From Actinomycetota bacterium (lineage in GTDB: Bacteria; Actinomycetota; Nitriliruptoria; Nitriliruptorales; JAHWKO01), in contig JAHWKO010000010.1 of NCBI GenBank assembly GCA_019347855.1, forward strand, positions 1 through 37,806: a stretch of DNA of 37,806 nucleotides, read 5' to 3'. Position 1 is the first letter of the stretch. Each line of letters opens with the position of its first letter. A program made the translations under genes and the position numbers. Shown here piece after piece: positions 8,417 to 16,303 of the stretch. The notes under the pieces were generated by a model, which made no database searches, was not told where the DNA came from, and saw only the letters and a program-made list of their open reading frames with translations.

Positions 8417-8458
8417 TCGTGAACGCCGAGCGCCATATATGGCGCTCCCGGTTCACGA
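8417..8458. repeat. Long palindrome, copy 2 (42 bp)
   Basis: The same architecture as copy 1, 71 bp downstream. The inner 20 bp, GAGCGCCATATATGGCGCTC, are perfectly palindromic, and the outer arms TCGTGAAC and GTTCACGA are complementary. It differs from copy 1 at the centre (CATATATG in place of CACATGTG), with both half-sites changed together. It lies 39 nt past the lysS stop codon. Confidence 0.9.
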
Positions 8459-8496
8459 GCGAGGGGCACGAGCGGGTTCCCGGGGGTCAGTGCGCG

Positions 8497-10032
8497 TCAG
8501 TGCGTCTCGGGGGGGTCGGGGCGCTCCGGGCGGAGGGTGGGGAACAGGATCACGTCGCGGATCGTGGGGACGTCGGCGAGGAGCATGACCAGGCGGTCCA
8601 CACCGACACCCAGCCCCCCGGCCGGAGGCATGCCCTGCTCGAGGGCGGTGAGGTAGGCCTCGTCGACGACCATGGCCTCCTCGTCGCCTGCGGCCTTGGC
8701 CCGCGCCTGCTCCTCGAAGCGTCGGCGCTGGTCGTCCGGATCGGTGAGCTCGCTGAAGGCGTTGGCGAGCTCGCGTCCGGTGACGACGAGCTCGAACCGC
8801 TCGACGACGTGGTCCTCGTCCCGGTGGCGTCGGGCCAGGGGCGAGGTCTCGAGCGGGTGGTCGATCACGAACACCGGGTCCCACAGGTGGGGCTCGACCA
8901 GCTCCTCGTACAGCTCCATGATCAGCTTGCCGACGCCCCAGGCCTGCTGGACGTCGATGTCGTGCTCACGGGCGATCGCCCGCAGCTCCTCGGTCGGGGT
9001 CCCGTAGTCCACGGTGTCGTCGTCCAGCGCCTCCTGGACGAGCTCCAGGAGCGGACGTCGGGGGTAGGGGCCCTGGAGCGACACGGATCGGTCCTGGTAG
9101 GTGACCTCGAGGCTGCCGACGGCTTCCTCCGCGGCGCGCTCGATCAACGCCTCGGTTAGCTCCATGACATCGTGGTAGTCGGCGTAGGCCTCGTAGGACT
9201 CCAGCATGGTGAACTCGGGGTTGTGCCGGGGGCTCATCCCCTCGTTACGGAAGTTGCGGTTGATCTCGAACACACGCCGGAACCCGCCCACGATGAGCCG
9301 TTTCAGGTAGAGCTCCGGCGCGATCCGCAGGTACAGGTCGAGGTCGAGCGTGTTGTGGTGGGTCACGAAGGGGCGCGCGGTCGCCCCGCCCGGGATCGGG
9401 TGCAGCATCGGGGTCTCGACCTCGACGTACCCCCGGTCACGCATCTCGTCCCGCAACGCCCGCAAGACCCGCGACCGCACCTCGAACACCCGACGTGACT
9501 CGAGGTTGACGGTGAGGTCGGTCTCGCGCTGGCGGTAACGCTGCTCGACGTCCCGGAGCCCGTGCCACTTGTCCGGCGGGGGGCGCAGCGCCTTTCCGAG
9601 GATCGTCAGCTCGACGGGACGGACCGACAGCTCCCCCTTCTTGGTCGCGACGACCTCGCCGGTGGCCCCGACCCAGTCACCGGGGTCGAGCTCGTCCACG
9701 AAGCGGGCCATGCCGTCCTCGCCGAGAACCTGGACCTGGCAGAACAACTGCACGTCGGTGCCGTCCTCGCGCAGCACGCCGAACGCGAGCTTGCCGAACT
9801 CCCGCTTGCTCATGAGGCGACCGGCGACCGTCACGATCTCGCCGGTCTCCTCGCCGGGCTCGAGCTCGCCCCACCGCCGCTGGACCTCCTCCAGGGTCTG
9901 GGTCGGGGTGAACCGCACGGGGTACGGCTCCTCGCCCCGCTCGCGCATCTCGGCCACCTTGCGTCGCCGGTCCGCGACGAGCTCGTCGAGGCGTGACGTC
10001 TCCTCCGTCGGGTCGACGGTCTCGTCAGTCAC
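8497..10032 (-). CDS. lysS: Lysyl-tRNA synthetase, class II
   Basis: Charges tRNA-Lys with lysine in the cytoplasm. The 511-aa length is normal for the family. An N-terminal OB-fold anticodon-binding domain (about residues 60-160: GRLMSKREFGKLAFGVLRE) precedes the class II catalytic core. That core has motif 1 around VRSRVLRALRDEM, motif 2 FRNEGMSPRHNPEFTMLE and motif 3 GLGVGVDRLVMLL. GTG at 10032 overlaps the coaX stop by 8 nt (GTGACTGA), so it is translationally coupled as the last gene of the folate/pantothenate/NAD/CoA run. In many actinobacteria lysS is followed by lsr2 and clpC; neither follows directly here. Confidence 0.97.
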   Translation of the reverse strand: MTDETVDPTEETSRLDELVADRRRKVAEMRERGEEPYPVRFTPTQTLEEVQRRWGELEPGEETGEIVTVAGRLMSKREFGKLAFGVLREDGTDVQLFCQVQVLGEDGMARFVDELDPGDWVGATGEVVATKKGELSVRPVELTILGKALRPPPDKWHGLRDVEQRYRQRETDLTVNLESRRVFEVRSRVLRALRDEMRDRGYVEVETPMLHPIPGGATARPFVTHHNTLDLDLYLRIAPELYLKRLIVGGFRRVFEINRNFRNEGMSPRHNPEFTMLESYEAYADYHDVMELTEALIERAAEEAVGSLEVTYQDRSVSLQGPYPRRPLLELVQEALDDDTVDYGTPTEELRAIAREHDIDVQQAWGVGKLIMELYEELVEPHLWDPVFVIDHPLETSPLARRHRDEDHVVERFELVVTGRELANAFSELTDPDDQRRRFEEQARAKAAGDEEAMVVDEAYLTALEQGMPPAGGLGVGVDRLVMLLADVPTIRDVILFPTLRPERPDPPETH

Positions 10033-10798
10033 GCGTGTTCCTCTCCCAGATCGTCCGGAGACCCTTCAGGGTGAGCCACTGGTCGTGGTGGTCGATCGTC
10101 GTGCATTCCTCGAGGACGGCCGAGGCGAGGCCACCGGTCGCGACCGTGGTGACGCCGGCTCCGAGCTCGTCCTCGATGCGTCGCACGATGGCATCCACCT
10201 GCCCCGCGAACCCGTACACGATCCCCGACTGCATCGCGTGCACCGTGGACGTCCCGATCACCGCCCGGGGACGTACGGTCTCGACCTTCGGCAGCCGGGC
10301 AGCCCTTGAGACGAGCGCTTCCGTCGACGTCATCACCCCCGGCGCGATCACCCCTCCCAGGAACGACCCGTCGGCGTCGATGACGTCGAAGTTGGTCGAG
10401 GTGCCGAAGTCGACCACGATCGCCGGGCCGCCGTACAGCTCCCCGACGGCGACCGCGTTCACGATGCGGTCGGCGCCGATCTCCCGGGGGTTCTCGTACC
10501 GCAGCTGGATACCCGTCTTGATGCCGGGCTCGACGACGACGGGCGAGAAGAGGAAGTAACGCTCGACCATCTCGCGCAGCGACTCGGTGACCGTCGGCAC
10601 CACGCTGGAGATGACCACGCCGTGGACGTTGCGGCTGAACGTCATGTCCGCGAACGCGAGCAGCCCCTGGAAGATCAGCGCCAGCTCGTCGGTCGTGCGG
10701 CCCGCGTCGGTCGAGATGCGCCAGTGCTCGGTGAGCTCGGCGCCGTGGAAGACGCCGATCACCGAGTGGGAGTTGCCGACGTCGACGGCGAGCAGCAC
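10025..10798 (-). CDS. coaX: Type III pantothenate kinase
   Basis: Phosphorylates pantothenate, the first committed step of CoA synthesis. The 257-aa protein has the ASKHA fold signatures of the CoaX family: MLLAVDVGNSHSVIGVF at the N terminus (phosphate-binding, Asp6), the conserved IGADRIVNAVA, the DFGTSTNFDVI motif (FGT-T-FD in most relatives), and GGVIAPG. GTG at 10798 is 2 nt after the nadC stop, and its 3' end overlaps lysS by 8 nt. It completes the panC-panD branch encoded upstream in the same run. Confidence 0.95.
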   Translation of the reverse strand: MLLAVDVGNSHSVIGVFHGAELTEHWRISTDAGRTTDELALIFQGLLAFADMTFSRNVHGVVISSVVPTVTESLREMVERYFLFSPVVVEPGIKTGIQLRYENPREIGADRIVNAVAVGELYGGPAIVVDFGTSTNFDVIDADGSFLGGVIAPGVMTSTEALVSRAARLPKVETVRPRAVIGTSTVHAMQSGIVYGFAGQVDAIVRRIEDELGAGVTTVATGGLASAVLEECTTIDHHDQWLTLKGLRTIWERNTRD

Positions 10799-10800
10799 GG

Positions 10801-11814
10801 CTAGCTCACGTCGGCGCGGTCGGCGAACAGATCCTCGTGCGGCGAGGGGTCTGGTTCGTCGTCGACGACCTCGAGCGCCACGTCCAGCGTCCGTGCGGAG
10901 TGGGTGAGCGCCCCGACCGATACCCGGTCCACCCCGGTCTCGGCGTACGCCCGGACCGTCTCGAGCGTGATCCCACCCGAGGCCTCGATGCGCGCGCGAC
11001 CGGCGGCACGGTTCACCAGCTGTCGGAGCGCGTCCGGTGGGAGGTTGTCGGCGAGGACGTCCGAGGCTCCCGCGGCCAGCGCCTGCTCGAGCTCGTCGAC
11101 CCCGGTGACCTCGACCTGGACCGGCAAGCCGTCCGCGCTGGCGAGGGCCGCCTCGGTCGCGACCCGGATCCCGCCGGCGGCGGCGATGTGGTTGTCCTTC
11201 ACGAGCAACGCGTCGTGCAGTCCCGCCCGGTGGTTGACGCCGCCGCCGGCCGCGACCGCCTGCTTCTCGAGCAGTCGCAGGCCTGGGGTCGTCTTGCGGG
11301 TGTCCCGCACCACACAGCCCGTGCCCTCGACCGCATCGACGTACGCCCGAGTGGTCGTCGCGACCCCGGACAGTCGCCCCAGCAGGTTCAGCGCGGTGCG
11401 TTCGGCCGTCACGATCGACCGCAGGCGGCCGCGCACCTCGGCGATCACGTCCCCGGCCTCGACCCGGTCACCGTCCCGGACCTGCAGCTCGACGCCGACG
11501 AGCGGGTCGACCTGCGCGAACACCTCGACGAACGCTGCCGTACCCGCGACCACCCCAGGCTCTCGGGCTACCGCGACGGCCGAGCCGTCGGCGGTCGCGG
11601 GGATGCACGCCAGGGCGGTGCGGTCGCCCGCCGAACCCAGATCCTCTGCCAGCGCCCGGGTCACGGTCCTGCGGGTCGCGGTGGCGAGCACACCGCGATC
11701 GTCCGTCCCGATCACGCGTGTCGTGGGGGGACCTTCATCGCCCTCGGCCACAGCCGCGGTGCCGTCGGTCGCGAGGCGCTGGTCGTCCTCGTCCTCTCCC
11801 CACCGCCAGCGCAT
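10801..11814 (-). CDS. nadC: Nicotinate-nucleotide pyrophosphorylase (quinolinate PRTase)
   Basis: Converts quinolinate and PRPP to nicotinate mononucleotide, CO2 and PPi in de novo NAD synthesis. Motifs: VTAERTALNLLGRLSGVAT, RDTRKTTPGLR (substrate-binding basic residues), NHRAGLHDALLVKDNH, VQVEVTGVDELEQAL, EASGGI and VSVGALTHSA. ATG at 11814 follows AGGAG with 6-nt spacing and lies 10 nt after the panD stop; frames opening further upstream would run into panD. From this start the protein is 337 aa, with an acidic N-terminal extension of about 45 residues before the family core. nadA and nadB are not in the window, so the source of quinolinate is unseen. Confidence 0.94.
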   Translation of the reverse strand: MRWRWGEDEDDQRLATDGTAAVAEGDEGPPTTRVIGTDDRGVLATATRRTVTRALAEDLGSAGDRTALACIPATADGSAVAVAREPGVVAGTAAFVEVFAQVDPLVGVELQVRDGDRVEAGDVIAEVRGRLRSIVTAERTALNLLGRLSGVATTTRAYVDAVEGTGCVVRDTRKTTPGLRLLEKQAVAAGGGVNHRAGLHDALLVKDNHIAAAGGIRVATEAALASADGLPVQVEVTGVDELEQALAAGASDVLADNLPPDALRQLVNRAAGRARIEASGGITLETVRAYAETGVDRVSVGALTHSARTLDVALEVVDDEPDPSPHEDLFADRADVS

Positions 11815-11824
11815 CCCAGGCTCC

Positions 11825-12208
11825 TCAGAAGCCCGTGGTGCCGGAGACCTCGACGCCCCGCCGGACGGGACGGTTGTCCTCGTCGACGAAGACGACGGTG
11901 GGCTCGTGCTCGTGCGCCTCTGCCTCCTCGAACTCCCCGTAGCTGATGATGATGACCTTGTCTCCTTGGTGGACGAGCCGCGCGGCCGCACCGTTGAGCC
12001 CGATCGCGCCGGAGCCGGCCTCGCCGGGGATCACGTAGGTCTCGAGCCGCGACCCGTTGTCGATGTCGACGACCTGGACCTTCTCGTTCGGGAGCAGGTT
12101 GGCCTGCTCCATCAACGTGGCATCGATCGTGATCGACCCGACGTAGTCCAGGTTCGCCTCGGTGACCGTGGCGCGGTGGATCTTGGACTTCATCATGAAG
12201 CGGCGCAT
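11825..12208 (-). CDS. panD: Aspartate 1-decarboxylase (pyruvoyl enzyme)
   Basis: Makes beta-alanine from aspartate for pantothenate. The 127-aa proenzyme starts [18 protein letters not shown] and contains the self-cleavage site Gly24-Ser25 (DYVGSITID), where Ser25 becomes the pyruvoyl cofactor. Later family motifs are [34 protein letters not shown] and NRPV. ATG at 12208 follows GGAG with 7-nt spacing; longer upstream reading would overlap panC out of frame. A 76-nt gap separates it from panC, the largest in this run, and contains the small hairpin GGGGC-CTC-GCCCC next to the panC stop. Confidence 0.96.
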   Translation of the reverse strand: MRRFMMKSKIHRATVTEANLDYVGSITIDATLMEQANLLPNEKVQVVDIDNGSRLETYVIPGEAGSGAIGLNGAAARLVHQGDKVIIISYGEFEEAEAHEHEPTVVFVDEDNRPVRRGVEVSGTTGF

Positions 12209-12284
12209 CTGGCGTCTCCGTGTCGTTCCGGCGCCGGCGGTGCGGCGTCCTCGGTTCCAACCGGTTCGCGGGGCGAGGCCCCGG

Positions 12285-13256
12285 TCAGCCGTCGTCTCCG
12301 TCGGTGGCGTCGAGGAGGCGTTGCTCGTCCTCGATATCACCAACGACGACGTTGTCGATGAGTCGCGCGGGCCCCACGTGGACGGCGAGCGCGACCAGGA
12401 GCTCGCGGACCTCTCCGCCGTCGGCGCCACCGGTCTCGGCAGCACCAGGGTCAGGGGGTGCGAGGGTGTCCGGGTCGACGGCCTCGATGTAGTCCACGCG
12501 GGCGCGTGGCTCGGCCTGGATGGTACCGAGCGCCGCATCGCGGAGCAGACCCGCGGTCACGGGCCCGTCGGCCCCGCGGGCCTCCCGTGCGGCCAGCACC
12601 GCGGAGCGCAGGCCCTGCGAGAGGCACCGGGCGGCCCGGCGCTCCTCGTCGTCCAGGTAGGTGTTCCGGCTCGACATCGCGAGGCCGTCGGGCTCACGCA
12701 CCGTCGGGACGCCCACGATCTCCACGGGCAGGTCGAGGTCGGCCACCATCCGGCGGATCACCTGCAGCTGCTGGAAGTCCTTGCGTCCGAAGCACGCCAC
12801 GTCGGGTTGCACCTGGTTGAGCAGCTTGGCGACGACCGTGGCGACCCCGTCGAAGTGGCCCGGACGGGACGCCCCACACAGCGTCTCGTTCAGGCGCGCC
12901 ACCGACACCGTCGTGGCGATCCCGGTCCCTACCCCCGGTTCGAACCCCGGGTACACCTCCCGGACCTCGGGGGCGTAGACCAGGTCCGGGGCGTCGTCCC
13001 CCAGTTGCGAGAGGGCCGCGTCGTCACCGTCGAGGTCTCGGGGGTAGGCGGCGAAGTCCTCACCGGGCCCGAACTGCAGCGGGTTCACGAAGATCGAGAC
13101 GACCCGCAGCTGCGAGCGGGTGGCCATCTCGCGCACGTTCGCGAGGTGGCCGTCGTGCAACGCCCCGAGGGTCGGCACGAACCCGACGCGGGCACCACCC
13201 CCCCGCGCCCCACGGACGGCGTCCCGGAGCTCGGCGACCGTGGTGACGCGTTGCAC
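12285..13256 (-). CDS. panC: Pantothenate synthetase
   Basis: ATP-dependent condensation of pantoate with beta-alanine. This 323-aa cytidylyltransferase-fold enzyme has the HxGH signature His34-Asp-Gly-His37 in [12 protein letters not shown]; the more common form is VPTMGALHEGHL. It also has [51 protein letters not shown] and a KMSKS-like segment, [10 protein letters not shown]. The GTG start at 13256 abuts the TAG stop of the deacetylase gene with no gap. The C-terminal tail (TDGDDG) is acidic and slightly longer than average. It works with panD downstream, and perhaps with the DUF2520 reductase two genes upstream. Confidence 0.96.
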   Translation of the reverse strand: MQRVTTVAELRDAVRGARGGGARVGFVPTLGALHDGHLANVREMATRSQLRVVSIFVNPLQFGPGEDFAAYPRDLDGDDAALSQLGDDAPDLVYAPEVREVYPGFEPGVGTGIATTVSVARLNETLCGASRPGHFDGVATVVAKLLNQVQPDVACFGRKDFQQLQVIRRMVADLDLPVEIVGVPTVREPDGLAMSSRNTYLDDEERRAARCLSQGLRSAVLAAREARGADGPVTAGLLRDAALGTIQAEPRARVDYIEAVDPDTLAPPDPGAAETGGADGGEVRELLVALAVHVGPARLIDNVVVGDIEDEQRLLDATDGDDG

Positions 13257-14372
13257 CTACAGCTCCCAGTACCGGCTGTGGAGGGCGCGGACCCGCTCGA
13301 TCGCCTGCTCCTGCTCATCACGCAGCTCGACCATCGCCTGCGCGAGCTCGGAGTCACCGGCCAACGGATCCTCGACCTCGGTACGCGTGCCGACCAGTCC
13401 CTCGAGGACCGCGAGCGAGCAGAACGGGGCGTACCCGGCGGAGTACCCACCCTCCTGGAGCACCACCAGCCGACCCTCGCAGAGCTCGTCCGCGAGCACG
13501 CGGGTGCGGGTCGCGATCTCACGGAACCCGGCCGAGGTCACGATCATCCGGCCCAGGGGATCCATCATCGACGCGTCGGTCCCCGACGAGACCAGGATCA
13601 GGCCCGGGTTGAACGCCCGCAGGATCGGTTCGACGATCCGCTCGAACGCACGCTCGTAGCCCCGGTCGCCGGTCCCGGGGGGCAGCGCCACGTTGACGGT
13701 CGTGCCCTCCGCGTCACCGCCCCCGACCTCCTCGATCGTCCCCGACCCGCCGGGGAACCAGTTGTCCTGGTGCAGCGAGACGAACAGCGCATCGGGGTCG
13801 TCCCAGAAGGCCGACTGGATGCCGTTGCCGTGGTGCACGTCCCAGTCGATGACGACGACCCGCCCGATCCCCGAATCGCGCGCGTGGAGCGCCCCCAGCA
13901 CCGCGTTGTTGAACACGCAGTAGCCCATCCCCTCGTCGGCGGTCGCGTGATGCCCAGGCGGCCGGACGAGCCCGAAGGCGTTGCGGGCCTGCCCCTCGAC
14001 GACCGCTCGCGTCAACGCGATCGCCGTACCGGCCGAGAGCAGCGCAGCGTCCCAGGTCCCCCGGACGACGGGCGTGTTCCGGTGCAGCTCCCCGCCCCCT
14101 TCGCTGGTGAGCTTGCGGACCTCCTCGACGTACGACGCGTCGTGGAACCTGGTGATCTCGTCCACCGTCGCCGACCGGGCCGGGACCTGGTCGACGTCGC
14201 GCAGGAGACCGGACTTCTCGATCAGCTGGGCGGTCCGCCGCGTGATACGGACGCTCGACGGGTGCGGTTCGGGGTCGAGCACCTCGCCGTTGGGCAGGCG
14301 CACCTCATCGACGCCGGTGTCGTGCAGCAGGAACCGGGAGTCGTAGGTGTAGGCGGTGCGGTCGCTGGCCAC
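13257..14372 (-). CDS. HDAC-family deacetylase (AcuC/acetylpolyamine amidohydrolase-like)
   Basis: Zinc-dependent deacetylase of the arginase/deacetylase fold, 371 aa. Visible active-site elements are the His pair in VRPPGHHAT (141-142), the metal ligands in VVIDWDVHHGNG (Asp176, Asp178, His180), a third ligand in SSGTDAS and the transition-state Tyr in LQEGGYSAGY. Substrates in this family include acetyl-lysine proteins such as acetyl-CoA synthetase, and acetylated polyamines; sequence alone does not decide which. It is tightly coupled: GTG at 14372 directly follows the DUF2520 stop (with GGAGG upstream), and its stop directly precedes panC. Location inside a pantothenate operon is unusual and may link deacylation to CoA supply. 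Confidence 0.9.
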   Translation of the reverse strand: MASDRTAYTYDSRFLLHDTGVDEVRLPNGEVLDPEPHPSSVRITRRTAQLIEKSGLLRDVDQVPARSATVDEITRFHDASYVEEVRKLTSEGGGELHRNTPVVRGTWDAALLSAGTAIALTRAVVEGQARNAFGLVRPPGHHATADEGMGYCVFNNAVLGALHARDSGIGRVVVIDWDVHHGNGIQSAFWDDPDALFVSLHQDNWFPGGSGTIEEVGGGDAEGTTVNVALPPGTGDRGYERAFERIVEPILRAFNPGLILVSSGTDASMMDPLGRMIVTSAGFREIATRTRVLADELCEGRLVVLQEGGYSAGYAPFCSLAVLEGLVGTRTEVEDPLAGDSELAQAMVELRDEQEQAIERVRALHSRYWEL

Positions 14373-15251
14373 TCAGGTTCCTCCGAAGAGCGTCTCGAGC
14401 TCATCAGCGGGCCCGGGCGGGAGGCCCGGCCGGACCTGGGCGAGGATCACGCGTCCCAGGTCACGGTAGACGGCCGCGAGGTCGGGAGCCGAGCCGTCGA
14501 GGTCCTCGAGGTGCCGTCGGACGGTCCCCACGTCACCGCGGACGACCGGGCCGGTGATGGCGGCCGCGCCGGCGGACAGGACGTTGCCGACCGAAGATGC
14601 CACGAGCGGTCCCAGGAAGGCGCCCGGGTCATCGACGGAAGCCGCGAGCAGGAGCCGGCGAGCGACGGACACAGCCGCACCGACGGCGTTCGATCCCACG
14701 GTCAGGCCCGCGTGGTAGAGGATCCGACGGTCCTCGGGCACGTCGTGGGGCACACCGCCGAGCTGCTCGACCAGGGACCGAGCCCAGACCTGGTCGTCCG
14801 CCCGGGCCGTGACCGCCCAGGCTGCGCCCTCCAGCACGGAGGGCGGGGCGTCGGTCGACGGCAAGGTCTGGGCGGGGTGGCAGGCGGCGACCCGCGCCCC
14901 GGCCAGCGCCGCCCGCCGGAGCACCTCGAGACCCTGGGATCCCGCGACGTGCACGACGTGCTGGCCCTCGGACACCGCATCCTCTGCCGCGAGCCGAGTC
15001 GCGACCGCTTCGAGCTCGTCGTCGGGGACCGCGATCACGACGAGGTCGACGCCCCGCACCACCGCGACGTCGGTGTGCACGGTCGCGGCCGGGAAACGCC
15101 GGGCGAACCGTTCCAGGGACGCCTCGGACCGACCCACCGCCGCGTCGACCACGTGCCCGGCTCGCTCGAGCCCCGCGGCGAGGACGGTTCCGACGCGCCC
15201 CGGCCCGACGATCGCGATCGTCCCCGTGGGCAGACGATGGATGCCGGTCAC
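14373..15251 (-). CDS. Rossmann-fold/DUF2520 dehydrogenase, candidate ketopantoate reductase
   Basis: A 292-aa protein with an N-terminal NAD(P)-binding Rossmann motif (IAIVGPGRVGTVLAAGLERAG), a VDLVVIAVPDDELEAVA strand-helix typical of 6-phosphogluconate-dehydrogenase-like oxidoreductases, and a helical C-terminal DUF2520 domain (AGLTVGSNAVGAAVSVARRL). Relatives commonly sit beside folK or panC in actinobacteria. From memory, Francisella PanG, a ketopantoate reductase, belongs to this type. With panC and panD downstream and no panE in the window, that role is a reasonable inference, not proven. GTG at 15251 follows GGAGG with 7-nt spacing and overlaps the folK stop as GTGA. Confidence 0.85.
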   Translation of the reverse strand: MTGIHRLPTGTIAIVGPGRVGTVLAAGLERAGHVVDAAVGRSEASLERFARRFPAATVHTDVAVVRGVDLVVIAVPDDELEAVATRLAAEDAVSEGQHVVHVAGSQGLEVLRRAALAGARVAACHPAQTLPSTDAPPSVLEGAAWAVTARADDQVWARSLVEQLGGVPHDVPEDRRILYHAGLTVGSNAVGAAVSVARRLLLAASVDDPGAFLGPLVASSVGNVLSAGAAAITGPVVRGDVGTVRRHLEDLDGSAPDLAAVYRDLGRVILAQVRPGLPPGPADELETLFGGT

Positions 15252-15940
15252 GAATCGTCCTCCGGGTACCGGGCACGCTGCGCACGGAACCCCTCGCCCC
15301 CCTGTGCGGGGCCTAGGCGCGGGGGTCCCCCAGGGGGACCCTCGGGGCGCCGCCGCAGGGGATCGTCCTGCACGCCCGGCCCCTCCTGGAGGCGCACGTA
15401 GCGCTCGATCCCCTCGATCGGGGCGAGGGCCGCGATGTGCCGTGCGAGCGAGGTCCCATCGGGCAGCGTGGCGCCCGGGGGCATGATCTCGGCGAGCGGG
15501 ACGAGCACGAACCCGCGCTGCGTCATGCGCGGGTGGGGGATCCGCAGGTCCGGCTCGTCGATGCGCCGGTCCTCGTAGAGGAGGATGTCGATGTCGAGCG
15601 TGCGGGGCCCCCATCGCCGCTCCCTCGCGCGGTCGCGACCGTGGTCGGCCTCGATCCGGTGAGCCAGTTCGAGGAGCTCACGGGGCGACCGTGTGGTGGT
15701 GACCGCCGCGACCAGGTTCAGGAAGGGGTCCTGGGTCCCTCGCTCGTCGTCGTGCAGGTCCCCCAGGTCCGGCGCGGTCTCGTACACGCTCGAGATGGTC
15801 TCGACCTGGACGTCATCGGGTCGGTCGAGATCCCGGACCGCCGCGCTGAGCGTGTCGAGCCGGTCGCCGACGTTGCTGCCGAGCGAGAGGAACGCCGTGG
15901 CCTCGCTGCGCGTCCAGGGCAGCAGGTCGCGCCATCCCAC
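15248..15940 (-). CDS. folK: 2-amino-4-hydroxy-6-hydroxymethyldihydropteridine pyrophosphokinase
   Basis: Transfers pyrophosphate from ATP to 6-hydroxymethyl-7,8-dihydropterin in folate synthesis. Motifs: AFLSLGSNVGDRL, DPFLNLVAAV, RARERRWGPRTLDIDILLY (metal-binding Asp pair) and IPHPRMTQRGFVLVPLAEI. GTG at 15940 follows CGGAG and lies 2 nt after the folB stop. The predicted 230 aa exceeds the usual 160 or so because of a C-terminal Pro/Gly/Arg-rich tail (RRRPEGPPGGPPRLGP). The DNA encoding that tail holds an 8-bp hairpin, GGGTCCCC/GGGGACCC at 15323-15341. The 3' end overlaps the DUF2520 gene by 4 nt. Confidence 0.94.
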   Translation of the reverse strand: MGWRDLLPWTRSEATAFLSLGSNVGDRLDTLSAAVRDLDRPDDVQVETISSVYETAPDLGDLHDDERGTQDPFLNLVAAVTTTRSPRELLELAHRIEADHGRDRARERRWGPRTLDIDILLYEDRRIDEPDLRIPHPRMTQRGFVLVPLAEIMPPGATLPDGTSLARHIAALAPIEGIERYVRLQEGPGVQDDPLRRRPEGPPGGPPRLGPAQGGEGFRAQRARYPEDDS

Positions 15941-15942
15941 GG

Positions 15943-16302
15943 TCAGCGGCTCCGACGGACGCTCACCGACACGCCGGCCGCCGCGACGGGCAGCGGGGCG
16001 TGGGGCTTGTCGATCGTGACCTCGACCTCGGTCACGCGGCGGTCGTGGTCGAGGACCTCCCCGGCGACGCGTTCCGCGACGGTCTCGAGCAGGTCGGCGC
16101 GCGGCTCGCGGGCGGCGTCGACGATCACCTGGGACAGCGTCGCGTAATCCACGGTGTCGGGGAGGTCGTCGCTGGCCGCTGCGGGTGCCAGGTCGAGCTC
16201 GATCGTGACGTGGACGACGAACGGTTGGCCGCGCTCCTGCTCGTCCGTGCCCACCCCGTGGTGGGCCCATAGCTCGAGCCCGTGGAGCGCGATCCGGTCC
16301 AC
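15943..16302 (-). CDS. folB: Dihydroneopterin aldolase
   Basis: Cleaves 7,8-dihydroneopterin to 6-hydroxymethyl-7,8-dihydropterin and glycolaldehyde. The 119-aa protein has the family hallmarks: MDRIALHGLELWAHHGV at the N terminus, QPFVVHVTIELDL, DDLPDTVDYATLSQVI, and the catalytic-lysine region VTIDKPHAPLPV. GTG at 16302 is 1 nt after the folP stop and its stop is 2 nt before folK, so it lies in the middle of a coupled folP-folB-folK unit. These three enzymes act in sequence on one pterin pool. Confidence 0.95.
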   Translation of the reverse strand: MDRIALHGLELWAHHGVGTDEQERGQPFVVHVTIELDLAPAAASDDLPDTVDYATLSQVIVDAAREPRADLLETVAERVAGEVLDHDRRVTEVEVTIDKPHAPLPVAAAGVSVSVRRSR

Positions 16303-16303
16303 G

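Noticed and set aside
8348..8458. Phage attachment site or insertion sequence ends
   Set aside because: No transposase, integrase or tRNA is at the site, and the repeats are palindromes, not flanking terminal repeats of an element.
12162..15401. A very long plus-strand open frame (over 1000 codons) opposite panC, the deacetylase and the DUF2520 gene
   Set aside because: It is antisense to three certain genes and has Arg/Gly/His-rich, motif-free content. Long shadow frames are expected at 70% G+C.
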